From: Halichondria panicea
Lineage: Eukaryota; Porifera; Demospongiae; Suberitida; Halichondriidae
Direction: 5' to 3'
Assembly (NCBI RefSeq): GCF_963675165.1
Contig: NC_087388.1
Span: forward strand, 5,027,047-5,091,046
Length of the DNA: 64,000 nucleotides
Shown here piece by piece: positions 26,728 through 38,812 of this stretch. Below the pieces are notes generated by a model that was not told where the DNA came from, searched no databases, and saw only the letters and a list, made by a program, of their open reading frames with translations. The first letter of the stretch is position 1; the number at the start of each line of letters is the position of its first letter. A program made the position numbers and the translations under genes.

Positions 26728-28354
26728 GGTTTACTAAGCTTGCACATGCGTAGTAAGTATAGATCTACAAGATCTGACTACATGTACAAGGTACTCCCCC
26801 TCACCTACAAGATGGCTAGAATCACTGCTCCGGAGTTGGAGCAGTTCCTAGTCGCTAACAGTTCAGTTGACTGGACGTGTACTAGGAACAGGTGCTTATG
26901 GCAGTGTGGAGGAAGTGGAGATCCCGGGAGCAACAGTAGCTGCCAAGAAATTGCACCAACAGCTTGTCAACCTGGGCTCTCCACAGCAGGTAGAAGATCT
27001 ATAATATAGATACACTGTTGTTTTTTATAGCCTGCATGGCCTGTATAATTTACTGGGTGATTTTCCCTCACAGGTTGAGAAATGGGTGACTGACTTCGTG
27101 GAGGAGTGTAAGCTGATGAGCCAGCTCCGTCACCCTCACATACACTGTAAAAAATGTAGTGTGCTGAGCACACTTATGGTTGCCATTGAAGTGTGGCCAA
27201 CACACTTGCTACACTTGAGTGATTTTTATAGTGTGCTGGGCACACCATATAAAAGTGTGAACAAAATAAAGTGTGTGTAGCACACTATTCGCGTAGCAGA
27301 GAAAGTGTGCATGGCACACTCGCACATGAATGAAAATTAACATCGATTTATGGAAGTTTTGATCACGATCTTTTCCCTAATTTGGCAATGATCTTGATAT
27401 CTCTTTCTCAATGCCTGTGATATTTGTATACATGTATAATTATTCATGCTAATCCATAACATCAACAAGATAGTTACAATCATAATTATAGTTTTCTACT
27501 TATACAGAATCAACACAGATCAGAGAATGTAAAACATGACTGTGCATAAGAGATTGAAAGAAAAAGAAATGAACTGTTTTGAAGCCCAACACGTCTTAGT
27601 TCCTTTCAGCCATCCACTGCAGGGGATAAAAAACAACAACATCTCAATACTAACCCATGATGAACTGATAATCAGTTACTTTGATAAAAGTGGAGTATAA
27701 TAATTGCTTTTCGAGTGTAAAAGCACTGATATACAATTAATGCCCTTGAGCACATGCTGCTTTGGTTACAAAGCATTAGTATAATTCTGTAAATAAGGAG
27801 GCAGTTCATTATTACCTGAGGCGCTGCTCTTTACTGATAAGCGTAAAACTAATAAATAGGTAGCGCTTTAGCTAGCTAGTGCAAAGCTACCTAAATTGTA
27901 ACCTGAATTGAAACTTCATTTGTACAAGCAGATGATTATTAGCACCATGGTGTGCCTCGGTAGAGGTGCCAAAGCTACATAATATTAGTAGATGGTCCTT
28001 GTGCAGCTGTATATATATAGCAGTCTACTGTGTCGATCTGTACATGTTATAAATATGCTCTTATTGATACACAACTGATCATGATAGTACCCCAAGATTG
28101 TGTAAATACCCTAACAAAGACCAGCAAGTAAAAGTGGGCTTACTTGATCTGCAAAAGGATAGCTAACAAATTCAAAGTCTGTACGTGTTATGGACAAAAA
28201 TATGCTAATATTGATACACAACTGATAGTACCCCAAGATTGTGTAAATACCCTAACAACGACCAGTAAAAAGAATGAAACGGCAAAAGTAAAATTAGGCT
28301 CACTTGAAGGATGGTTAGGAAGGCCTATCTGTAAAAGGATAGCTAACAAATTCA

Positions 28355-30519
28355 ATGAGGGAGCTAGAAAGGATTACAGGGAAGTTAAACGCAAGGGAGG
28401 AAGTTGCACTGGAATGGCAAGCTATTGCACCTCGAATAATTGATCAGGCCAAGCGGGAAACTTCCAGAAAAACAGTAGAGCTGTCTCTAACACATTCAAA
28501 CACTGAAGGTAAATACTTGAATTTATAATCAAAATATTGATTAATTTGTTATTATCACAGAAGCAGAGATTACAGCTATGGCAGTTCTACCAGCACTACC
28601 TGACCCTAGAACGAAGTGTGACCCGAGCAAAATACTCCACATAACACAGGTACTTACTTACAACAGTACTATAATTTATGTAATTACCAAAACTGCCCTA
28701 TTTGTTTAAGAGCCTGGAATTTTGATTGCTTATCACTTCCTTACTTACTGTATATAATAATTATAGTACCATAAAACCTCGATTTAAGGCAACCTTCTAA
28801 ATATGCGACATTTAGACATTTCGCCCATAATTATCACTTTTTTTGTGTACATTAAAACTTACATTAAACTCTAAACAAAAGTATCTCCTTAAATCGAGGT
28901 TTTATAGTAGGTACTTCAGACCAACTATATATAGCTCACTCACAGTTGACAAACACAAAAACCCTTGTAGAATTTAAGTGCTACATTGGGGTTCTAAAAG
29001 GTGTGCCACTCAGAAGTGGAATTAATTTTCTGGCACTCAATTGCTTTTCCTACGCTAAATCAAAAGTGGCTGTATTATATTGCAGGTGATAAAGCTTTTA
29101 ACAAAGATTGTGCTTTTTATATAATTATTACTGTTCCCTACTACTAGTTTAGACTCTTTTTGTCAGTTCTATCAGACTTAGAAGCCAAAAGGCAGTGCTT
29201 TAGTTTACCGGGTGTTAGCCATGGACACCCAAAAAATATCTAGATACGCTGTTAAAGCATTGCCCATTGTACGGCCCTACGGCACTATTGTGACTATAAT
29301 ATTTATTGTACTATTGTACTCAATTGCAAACCGAACAAAATAATGTACCGTATATGATCAGGAGCCGCTGCTACTAACTAAATGTTTTGTTTTGCTGGAA
29401 GGGGAGGCTACAGTTCGAGAAAGGCCACTGTTCAAGAGCGGCGTTTATTAGCTCTATAGCTAATTCAACAACTTTTAGTTTGTCATCATAAACTTAAACT
29501 CTTGTCATGAGGAAGTCCTAGCTTGTGAAGCAATAACAAGCTGCTACCTGTACCTATAGTAGCTACGAACATGTATATAGCTAGCTGATAGTATTAATAT
29601 GGCTGGAAATGTAAGTTCACTGAGGCTACTATTTGAGAGCGGCTACTAAATGTTTATACAAGAACGACCTCTAATCCGGTATATGTAATTGTTCCTTGAA
29701 TATTATTCACACTTACAGCACGCAGTCAGTCAACATAATTTTTGCGATCGAAATAAGCACACTGAATGCTACTTGAGAGACTAAGTATAATTATAGCAAA
29801 CGCTTAAATGAAGCAAACACTGGAATGGATAATTATCCACAATTATAATTATGCCTTGACTCTATTATTATACAAATTATACAGTTGATTAGGTCAAAAC
29901 TCACTTTATATATTGTCTTTCAGTGGTTTTTGTCACTGTCATATGCACCAGCTTATTTGTTCCATCACATGTTCACGTTCACTTCTATAGTTAGCTCCAG
30001 CTTCTAATTTTTATTGAGACCATGAGGGAGGAGTGGGCTTTAAATGAAACCCACACATGCTGGAAACTGCGCATGCTCAGCAACATTACACAGTCATGCA
30101 TGATCTCTATAATTATTATGGAGGTAATAGCTAATGCATTCACTGATATTACTCTGTATAATATAATTATATATATATACTTGCAGAATGTGGATGTAGA
30201 GGAAGCAATTGCGGCAAAGAGTCAGCTTGAGCCGTACCTGCTGTTGGTCTAGGAGGACCATATCATCTTTTTGGTCATCGACAACAAAATACTGGACCAA
30301 ATCCAACCCCGTGACTTACCGTTCTGCCTAATGGCAGCATATTATGTATTTAATATTCAATATCCTAAAGCTTGTCATATGTTTTATTCCTTCCTTGAAG
30401 TATTTGTACTGAAAATGGAGCCTGGTAAAGCTAGTACAACTAGTGTTCAAGCTGGCGCTGTGCTAATGCCTCTCGCCATGTTTTTGCTTTCGCTGAAAAG
30501 TATTAGAGTGTTATATTAG
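28355..30519 (+). pseudogene. SAMD3-like ORF remnants inside the CACTG transposon
   Basis: Pieces that chain in phase: 28355-28508 (MRELERITGKLNAREEVALE), 28561-28649 (EAEITAMAVLPALPDPRTKC) and 30187-30519 (NVDVEEAIAAKSQLEPYLLL, stop TAG at 30250-30252, then IIFLVIDNKILDQIQPRDLP and LMAAYYVFNIQYPKACHMFY). The tail resembles the C-terminus of 'sterile alpha motif domain-containing protein 3-like' proteins, which are multicopy in fish and invertebrates. The in-frame stop and missing middle suggest decay. The role in transposition is unknown. Confidence 0.5.
28769..28909. mobile_element. Small MITE nested in the transposon
   Basis: Ends ATAAAACCTCGATTTAAGG and CCTTAAATCGAGGTTTTAT are perfect inverted repeats about 95 bp apart with an AT-rich centre. 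TA bases flank it, suggesting a Tc1-mariner-type element. Confidence 0.75.
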
Positions 30520-31207
30520 TTTCTATAATGAATTTTATATTAAAGTTAGCTTATCTATATAAAGTCACTGAGAAGAAAAGACTTATTTACATGCATCTAT
30601 TGTTGTATTATGTGGCTTACTAGGACCTCAAGAAAGAAGAAAATTGATTCTTCCAAGATCTGTAGTTCAGTGTATATAATATCTAAGAAGAAAAGACCTG
30701 TGTACATGCATATTGTTATCTATATTGTTATATGGTAGTGTTTTGTGGCTTACCAGGCCTTCAAGACAAAGATGATTCTGCCAGGAGGATCTGGATCTGG
30801 ATCTTGGATATTATTATTTTCTCACACGTGGGGAATGAGCGCGCATGCGCATTACACACACAGGAATAATTAAAGGGTGTGTCCAAAGAGATCAATTTCA
30901 CAAATGGCTACTGCTAGCTAGGCTGCTGTTTTAACAAATATTTTCTGAGTATTGTAGCTAACAAAAAGCTAGCGCTTTAGTGCAAGGCTAACTCATATGT
31001 TGAATAGAAAGTTTGTGTGGACAGATGATGCTATGAAAGATTCTGAAGAGACTGCAACAGCCTTCAATGTGAGTCAAACTAGCCATAACTCGAGAAAGAA
31101 GCTTTAGTTTGCAAATCCACGAATCAAAATCCAAGAGAACGTGGCTAGAAGCCTATAGAAGCTGTTAGTTTTCGTCGCATTGCAACCGTTGAGCAGTTAC
31201 AGCTGGA

Positions 31208-31227
31208 ACAGACACACAGACACACAG

Positions 31228-31257
<30 letters not shown>
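31208..31257. repeat. (CA)n microsatellite
   Basis: CAGACACA units followed by a pure CA run within the right part of the CACTG transposon. Confidence 0.9.
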
Positions 31258-31258
<1 letters not shown>

Positions 31259-33986
31259 CAGCTTTACCGTATCCCTCGTGCGGCTACGCCTCGAGGCATA
31301 ATTAAGCATTTTTTGGCCAGGCTTAAAGCATTGTAGACTATTTTTTATACGTATTATTATCTATACAGTATAATTATTATATATATAATTATACTCATCT
31401 CTAAACTTTCGACACCATTATTATATTTATTTGTGTCAACTGCATGCATGCAGACTCATGCTGTTATATATAATTATATACTCTAATCCGCTTGTTCTCA
31501 TCTTATATATTATTATTTCTTATTATCCTGTTCAATTTATAGAATTTTATCTGTGAGAACGTTTATGTTATACTTGCATGCATGCATGGATGGATCCATG
31601 GCTACAGGGGTGGCTGGGTCAACATAAATATATGAGTGTGCTCAGCACACCATTAAAAGTGCGCCCAGCACACTCATGAAAAGTGTGTACAACGCACTCA
31701 AATTAAAAGTGTGCTGAACACACCAAAAAGAGCGTGCAATACGCGACGGGCCTGGCACACCGTTTTTAGTGTGCACAGCACACTTTTTTTTTTACAGTGC
31801 TATAGTACAGTTCCTTGGTGTGTGCTATCTCCCCGGAGCCCAACTCCCTGTCCTACTGATGGAGAAGCTACAATCCAGCCTTGACAACCTTCTAGAAACC
31901 AGCCCCAACATTCCTATTGACCTCAAAGTGCACCTTCTGACGGGGACTGGCCGAGGGGTAGTCTATCTGCACAGCCGCACTCCATCCATTGCCCATCGTG
32001 ATCTGTCTGCCAAGAACATTCTAGTCGATAACGGTCTCAATGCCAAGATAGCAGACTTGGGTGTTTCTAGGATTGTGAACATTCAGCCTGGCCAACTAGC
32101 TGCCTCGATGACTCAAATGCCAGGCACTGGTGTGTACATGCCACCAGAGGCAGCTCAAGAGGAAGGAGTCACACGATACAACACTGCCATAGACATCTTC
32201 TCCTTTGGTGTGGTATCTCTCTTCACACTGACACAAACCTTCCCCAGAGATCTCAAACCTGCAACATATTATGATCCTGTAACTCGAAGGGTCTTAGCAC
32301 GTACAGAAATTGAACGACGTGAAGATTACATTGTTCCAATGAAAGCAGCTCTTGGAGAGACCCACCCCCTAGTCCAGTTGACTCTTGCTTGCATGGAGTA
32401 TGTATCTGAAGATCGACCCTCTGCTGTGGTAGTGTTGAGAGGATTGGAGGAGGTTGAAACAACACTCCCTCAGGACTGCACCCAGACCAAGCTGGAACTG
32501 ATTCAACAAGTGGCTGTGAAGGAAGAAGCGATCCTACAAGTTGCTGCTGGTGCTGAAAGAAATGCCAAAGAAAAACAAATTGAAATGGATCAGCTTCAAC
32601 AACAAATGTCTGTTCAAATCGATAAACTTCAAGAAGCCAATGATCGTCTTCAAGCTGAGAAATGAGAGCAAATTCGTGGACTGGAAGAACTGACCACTCT
32701 CCAACAAGAGCAGTTGAAAGTTCAACGCAAAGAAATTGATCATCTCTCCAGTTCAGTGAGGTCTCTACAAATACAGTCTCGGGAGGACCAACCTCAGAAG
32801 GTGAAGGGGATATTCCCTTGTGGTTAAATACATGTCGTTGTGCTTCTAAGATAATATTTATCATGGTAGAGTGTACTTTTTTTGTTCTGATAAGCAAATA
32901 TCTACCCACATAAAGGGTGGTGGCATCAGTGGTGTGGGGGAAATTGGCCGACAATTGGTCGACGGTAATGCACCATATAATTAAACCACCACTTTTATTC
33001 ATCTATTTTTACAGGCAACCACTCACAAAACCTCAAAAGAGATCAAGATTATTGATCCGAGAATTGTAAATGAATTGCTCAAGTTGACCACACCACAACC
33101 AACTGTTCCTACTTTCATCTGGGCAAAATGCAAGGACATCCCAAGGGGGATGGGAGTGTTCGATCTGCCTTTGGCTATCAACGAGAAACTGTACATGAAT
33201 GGTGGGAGTAACACTAGTACTGTGACTGTGCTAGTGTACACACCAGATCAGGATAGCTGGGATGAGCTGTCACCTCCTCCAGTGGACCGCTTCACCGTAG
33301 CAACACTGAGAGGTCGATTACTAGTGGCCGGAGGTAAAGACAAGTCTACTTCCAGGAAAACGAATATCATCCTAACATTCAATGAAAGCCCTCGACAATG
33401 GGTCCAGTCACTTCCACCCATGCCAAAAGTATTAACTTTTCCGGGAGTTGTTGTGTATCAGAACCATCTGATTATTATCGGTGGATATGACTTAACCGGC
33501 GCGAACATAGCTGATGTAAAAATTCTGGGCACCAATAATAAATGGATCACAGCCAAACGACTTCCCCGTACTAGAGATAACTACATCACTTGCATTATTG
33601 GAAACATAATGTATATTGTTGGTCAGACCACTAAAAAAGTTTTTCGAATTCATCTACCCTCCCTCATATCACGAGCCAGTTCTGGTGTGTGGGAATCTGT
33701 CGCAAGTGTGCCATTCTATTGGTCGTCTCCGATCGCCATCGGCAATACCCTCCTGGCTGTAGGGGGTAGTGTTAGTGGAGAGCACGGAAGCAACGCTATC
33801 TCAAGCATCCATCTGTACGATCCCACCAAAAACCAGTGGACACAATGTGGCGACCTTCCCGAGAAAATGTGCACTTGTTATTGCATTGAACTATCTGGCA
33901 AACTGTATGTACTTGGTGGTAGGAGAGGTGGTGTCACCAATAGCAAATCTGTGTACACATACAGCAATCCCATCATTACACAATAG

Positions 33987-34543
33987 TATATTAACTTATT
34001 TTACTTTATAACTATCCAATGACTAGCTGTGTGTTCACTTTTGATTTGAATTTATATTTATGTTTTTGTGAATCAAGTATTGTTGGATGTATGCATTAAT
34101 TAAGTGATTACATCACCTCTCTAGTCTGTCAAGTTTGTTATACTGAACATGTTTTTGTTCGCTCTTGTGCAATCTACATAATTATGTATCAATGGAATGT
34201 TCTAGATCCGAGTCTCTTCATGTTCTATGGTTTTTATTAGTTCTCATTTTTGTGTCTCTGCACCACATGATATGATTGAATGGTTATTTTTTGTTGAATG
34301 TGAACCTGATCTATGTACTTAGGAATCGGAAACAGAAGCACATTTTGTTTCCTGTCGTTTTTCCCCCGTATAATTTAATACCGTAATTTAGCTCTGTGTA
34401 TGCTCTCATCAAGTACTAAAATCTAGTGTTAAGTACATTTGGTTTATAACTGCTTTATAAGCATGTCCAAAAGATCATTTATAAGTGCAGTTAATGAAAC
34501 ATGATACGAAAGATACATGTAATAGGAACATTAGCCTATGACA
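33987..34543. other. 3' flanks of two convergent genes
   Basis: Sequence between the stop of the kinase-Kelch gene (plus) and the stop of the helicase gene (minus). AT-rich, no coding signal; presumably both 3' UTRs. Confidence 0.5.
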
Positions 34544-36079
34544 CTAAGCAATCTCTCCCTCCACTCCTAGTTTCTTGTAGTGACTCTCCAATCGTCTCGT
34601 CTCCCGAGGGTTCTCCGTGATCACCACCGCTCGACCACGCCTACCCACACGGCCAACACGCCCACACAGATGAAGATACTCGTTAGCAGTCCTCGGCACC
34701 TCCAGTACATACACTGTACTCAACCACGGGAAGTCTAAACCACGGACCGTTTCCTCCGTTGCTATGACAAGCTCTATTTCACCGCTTTCGAAAGCCTTGA
34801 GAAATTTCGAATACTGATTCGATTCTTTAACATTCTCGTGAAGTGCTTCCACTCGTATTTTTCTCTTCTGTAGCTGGTACACAAACTGTGTGATTGGAGC
34901 TCCACGATGTATGAAAACAAGAGCGGATTTGTCACCACTCGATTGAAAATGCTCAATTAGGGCATCGATTTTGTCTCTGTGTTCTCTTGTTTTACGAGTT
35001 GAAGTGTCGTCACACTCTAGGTAACAATGTTGAATTGTGGACGGCAAAATTAGAGGATTGTCTGTAATGATTTCAGATACTCTGATAATTTTCGGATGAT
35101 CTCCCCAGCCTAAATCACGAAGCTCCTCCTCCACATCTTGGTCCAAGGTGGCTGACGTTGCAATAAATTGTGGTGAGTTCTTGCGCTTCTGATTGAGCAG
35201 TTTTTCCACAACAAGGTTAGTTGCACGAGCGTGGACATCTCTGATAGCTTTTTTCTTCATTTTAGCTTTCTTGTCCGGTAGGAGCAACAATTTATCTACC
35301 TCATCCAAAACTACTCTCTGGATATTCACAAAATCTTTAAGTTTCGTTTCCAATAATTTCAGTAGTGGCTTTGGAGTCGAGATTAGAATATGTGGTCTCA
35401 ACTCAGCGTATTTTTCAACTAAAGTCTCCTCACTAAACGTGCCTGCATAATAGGCCATAATCCTTTTATCGTTCTTGATATTCTTGCATAAATTGTTCGC
35501 TTGGTATAAAATCTGTATAGCTAGTTCCCTGCTGGGTACAATAATGAGTGTACTCAGTCCAACAAGCTTCTCCTGTAGTGCTGGTAGTAGAAACGTGAGC
35601 GTTTTCCCAGATCCAGTTTCTGACTTTATAATACAGTTCGTTTTTGTAGACAGTGTGATCGGTAGACTTCTATCTTGGACTTGAGTTGGTGTTGTAATCC
35701 CTTCATCTGAAAGTGCTTTGCATAGAGAGGGGACCACTCCAATACTCGAAAATGAACCTGTATCGAGAGATCCGTCATTCTTGAGTTCGAATTCGTTTAT
35801 AATGGAATCACTGTCTTCATTGATTTTGATTGATTCTCCAAATTTTCGTTGAAACCATCGTCTGAAATGTACGAGTGTGGTGTTTCGATATTTCCATTCG
35901 TCGTCGCTTCTCTTTGATTTGTTGACACAATAGTGAGAAGAAGCTGTTACTGAATGATTGATACTTGTGCTGATAGATGGTATTGATCCAATGCCTGCTC
36001 TTAGAAGTTTTACTGTCGACCAACTAGTGGCTATCTTCAAGGAGGGAAATTGCATTAAAGACACTCTCCAGATGCACAT
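34544..36079 (-). CDS. DDX28/MRH4-like DEAD-box RNA helicase, probably mitochondrial
   Basis: A single uninterrupted exon encodes 511 aa. Helicase motifs in order: Q-like (TPTQVQ), I SETGSGKT, Ia PSRELAIQ, Ib STPKPLL, II DEVD (in place of DEAD), III SAT, IV LVFIHRG, V TEETVRGLDFP and VI HLCGRVGRVGRRG (Cys where the HRxGR His is usual). The closest families are DDX28 and yeast MRH4, which assemble the large subunit of the mitochondrial ribosome. The N-terminal 60 residues are basic and low in acid until residue 57, consistent with a transit peptide, though not proven. A second Met at residue 9 could be the start. All neighbours have introns, so the intronless state suggests retroposition or intron loss. 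It is head to head with the 69-aa membrane protein gene (167 bp apart). Confidence 0.8.
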   Translation of the reverse strand: MCIWRVSLMQFPSLKIATSWSTVKLLRAGIGSIPSISTSINHSVTASSHYCVNKSKRSDDEWKYRNTTLVHFRRWFQRKFGESIKINEDSDSIINEFELKNDGSLDTGSFSSIGVVPSLCKALSDEGITTPTQVQDRSLPITLSTKTNCIIKSETGSGKTLTFLLPALQEKLVGLSTLIIVPSRELAIQILYQANNLCKNIKNDKRIMAYYAGTFSEETLVEKYAELRPHILISTPKPLLKLLETKLKDFVNIQRVVLDEVDKLLLLPDKKAKMKKKAIRDVHARATNLVVEKLLNQKRKNSPQFIATSATLDQDVEEELRDLGWGDHPKIIRVSEIITDNPLILPSTIQHCYLECDDTSTRKTREHRDKIDALIEHFQSSGDKSALVFIHRGAPITQFVYQLQKRKIRVEALHENVKESNQYSKFLKAFESGEIELVIATEETVRGLDFPWLSTVYVLEVPRTANEYLHLCGRVGRVGRRGRAVVITENPRETRRLESHYKKLGVEGEIA

Positions 36080-36246
36080 CTTCAGAAGGTAATCGCTGTA
36101 CTATGATGAATTGCTCCACGTGGAGGTTTTGGTATTTGCTGGACAGGAAATTAAAAAAACCACAATTTAACAAAAGCTTTCCAACACAAAATCATTATCT
36201 GCTTGTTTGCTTTGACTGAGCTCCTCTCATCTTTGCTGCTGCTACT
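36080..36246. promoter_or_regulatory. Divergent promoter region, helicase / 69-aa membrane protein
   Basis: 167 bp between two start codons on opposite strands. No clear core motif seen; called from arrangement. Confidence 0.45.
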
Positions 36247-37005
36247 ATGAATGTTCTGTGGTCCATCCTCTGGTTGCTGGTGCTCATTTTTGTTGCATGG
36301 TGAGGCTCTATATAATTGTAAATGCTAGCTATAGATCTATATAATAATAGAAAGTGGCTGTCATTCAACATCCATTTAGAAGGCCACTGTTGTTATTTTG
36401 CTAGTTTTCAGGAGTATGAAATGTTCCAATTTCCTGTGATAATGATATGCAACTATTTCGTCCATTCCACATTCTATTATGTATGTCCATGAGGTTAGGC
36501 CACAACACCAAGTGAATTACTTGTTGTCAGGCCTGCCCGGTGCCCGCTTTTTTTTATTGCAATGTGCCGGCTGTAAAGATTGTCAAAACTACTAAAATGA
36601 GGTTGACATTTTTTTTATATCTGTGATCTTTTTAGTGGCCTATCAACTAAAGAAGGGAGAAAAAGCCGCTTCCCCGCATAGGCCTAATTTACTTTGTCTG
36701 GCCTTAGGATTGAGAAGTGAAAGTGAAAATGATAGATCTCACTCAATCAATCATGTGATCTCCCCATGCTTCACCTATCTGGGAACAAAATACTCTAAAT
36801 GTCAACCATACTATATTTCTTTATATGGGCTCGTGTGTGCTGGGAGACCATTGTGTGCCTATAGATACCTCTATTGTGTGTTGTGGTATTGTTGATTATG
36901 GAATTATTGAATTTAATATGCTTCACTTGTTGTGATCTGATCTGATGATGTGTAGATTTTGGAATGCTGCATGCATGAGTCACTATAACTCACACCAGGA
37001 GTGCA

Positions 37006-37051
<46 letters not shown>

Positions 37052-37946
37052 CTATCTATTTATTTTGACTAATACCTTGTGCTAATTCTAAGAACCAAAA
37101 TTAGAGGGTTAATGATTGTTTTGTGCTTGCCACCTAGAAGAACCACATAGACCCATCCCCAGTATCAGATACTACCACCACAAAACCTGGCCCAGACAAT
37201 ACAGGCCTGTACCTTATAAATTAAGCCTCCCTCAAGGTCAGATTTAGTTTACACAAGTACACAGCCATGCACAAGCTAAGTTGAAGTATTACAGCAGCCA
37301 ATATCAAGTCTAAGATAAGTTCTATACTTTATGTTAGCATTACCTCAAATGTGAATATAGCTTACAATCAGCATGGCCCCAAGTGAATAGCTACAATAAT
37401 TATTCAGTATACTAGTTGTTCTGAATGCAACAGATGAATGGGGAGTGTTGGTGCACCGTTAAAGACTCTTTAACCCATCATTCTCGACTCTCAAGGTCGG
37501 GCATCTGTTTGCTTTTTCTACCTGTATTGTTTTGTGCCGTTTGCTCTTTTGTTCTCCTTTTTTTTTTTGCTTGCCTAACTAGATAGGATAATACAAGGTC
37601 TCAAGGATCCACCACTAAGTTTAATATTAGGACATCAGATGCCAACCTTTTTAAAGATTAATTTAAGTGAGCATTCCGTTTGAGCTAGTAACGCGAACAG
37701 TTGACACAATTTCTCCCACACAAATGATACTTTTTGTATACTCTCAAACACACACATTACACCTCCTCCACACACACACACACACACAGGTGGATAGCCA
37801 ACTTTGTAGCGTGGCTGTACATTCTCCTGCTGCCCTTCACAGCGTGCATCCCTGCCATAATACCTCTGACTGATATACTACTCAAGGTTGTCCAATGGCC
37901 AGGCACTTGTGGACAATACATCCGTGAGGGGAAAGCCGGTTGCTAA
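36247..37946 (+). CDS. 69-aa two-helix membrane protein, unknown function
   Basis: Exon 1 is 36247-36299 (MNVLWSILWLLVLIFVAW) and exon 2 is 37790-37946 ([20 protein letters not shown], then [20 protein letters not shown] and GC, stop TAA). Phases agree. The N-terminal half is almost wholly hydrophobic, and a second hydrophobic stretch with Pro and Cys precedes a short polar tail with three Cys near the end. This suggests a small integral membrane protein. I do not recognise it. Exon 2 is the only intact one of four tandem copies; its acceptor follows a CA repeat. Confidence 0.65.
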
Positions 37947-38585
37947 GAACCCAGTCGATAAACTCTGTAATCAATGGACAATTATAATCAGCGATTTTCC
38001 TTTATTTCCAAAGTGATGATTTAATATTATTATTATTATTGGTTAACAAAAAAATTTTATTAAGTATACGTGTACTAAAGCAGTGGCCTCTGTGTCGACC
38101 TATAATAATAATTATGCATGAGGAGCTGAAGTGGGAATGATGGCTATAATTACGTATTATACTTTTGTATCAGCTCTTATTCTTAGGATCTGATGATTAT
38201 ATAGCTATGCTTTGTGCATTCTTCTGACTTCATAATTATAATGCATGAAGGGCGTAGGGGTGAAGCTATTATAATTTTAATTTTTTCATCCGAAAGATAA
38301 ATTATATCACTAGCTAAACTCATTAACACAATTTATACATATGAAAGATAAATACATCACTAGTTAAAACTTGATAAAGATAGCATACCAACTAACACTT
38401 TTTATTAATAAATATCACTATAATAATAGCTAACAGTTTCACTGATATGAACTTGACAATGTATAATTGTTGAATGGAGGACTGAGTTGGAAGTTAATAT
38501 ATGTTTCACTTGTGTGACATGATCTGATCTTGGAATGCATGCATGCAGGACTGGAGTCAGTATACTCACACACATACACCCCCTC

Positions 38586-38616
<31 letters not shown>

Positions 38617-38640
38617 CCCCTCCACACACACCCTCCACAG

Positions 38641-38812
38641 GTGGATAGCCAACTTTGTAGCGTGGCTGTACATTATCCTGCTGCCCTTCACAGCGTGCAT
38701 CCCTGCCATAATACCTCTGACTGCATGCTACTCAAGGTTGGTCCAATGGCCAGGCACTTTTAGAAATGACATACATTTCTGTCATTTAACACTAAAATAC
38801 GATGATGATTAA
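38641..38812 (+). pseudogene. Second-exon copy 2 of the 69-aa protein gene (degenerate)
   Basis: Acceptor CCACAG and the coding start are kept ([20 protein letters not shown]), but after PLTA the frame shifts (gactgcatgct) and the native C-terminus is replaced by unrelated sequence ending at 38812. Confidence 0.75.

Larger units (their letters stand above)
27143..31799 (+). mobile_element. CACTG-ended DNA transposon (4657 bp) inside the kinase exon
   Basis: Ends CACTGTAAAAAATGTAGTGT and, reversed, CACTGTAAAAAAAAAAGTGT bound the insertion. Subterminal clusters of AGTGTGCT...GCACACT (27160-27320 and 31630-31790) are typical of CACTA/EnSpm-like elements. It interrupts the kinase between ATA (Ile of HPHI) and GTA (Val of VQFLG); excising 27143-31804 rejoins the frame exactly. 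The five bases after the right end (CTATA) only partly match those before the left end (ACATA), so the target duplication is unclear. Inside are exons of a SAMD3-like protein, a smaller MITE and tandem duplications, but no recognised DDE transposase. Confidence 0.8.
26812..33986 (+). pseudogene. Broken kinase - coiled coil - Kelch protein gene
   Basis: Exons 26812-26989, 27074-27142 plus 31800-32800 (split by a transposon) and 33015-33986. The order is a TKL/receptor-like kinase domain (P-loop GTGAYGSV, VAIK-type AAKK, IAHRDLSAKNILVDN, ADLG in place of DFG, GVYMPPEA), a glutamine- and glutamate-rich coiled coil (KEKQIEMDQLQQQMSVQIDK) and about 300 aa of Kelch repeats (LLVAGG, LIIIGGYD, LLAVGG, LYVLGG). 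Such fusions are multicopy in sponges. Three independent lesions are visible: a frameshift between SSVDW and GRVLGTG in exon 1 (near 26872), the 4657-bp insertion inside the conserved HPHI-VQFLG motif, and an in-frame TGA at 32663-32665 in the coiled coil. The Kelch part alone stays open. Called a pseudogene; partial products are possible. Confidence 0.85.
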
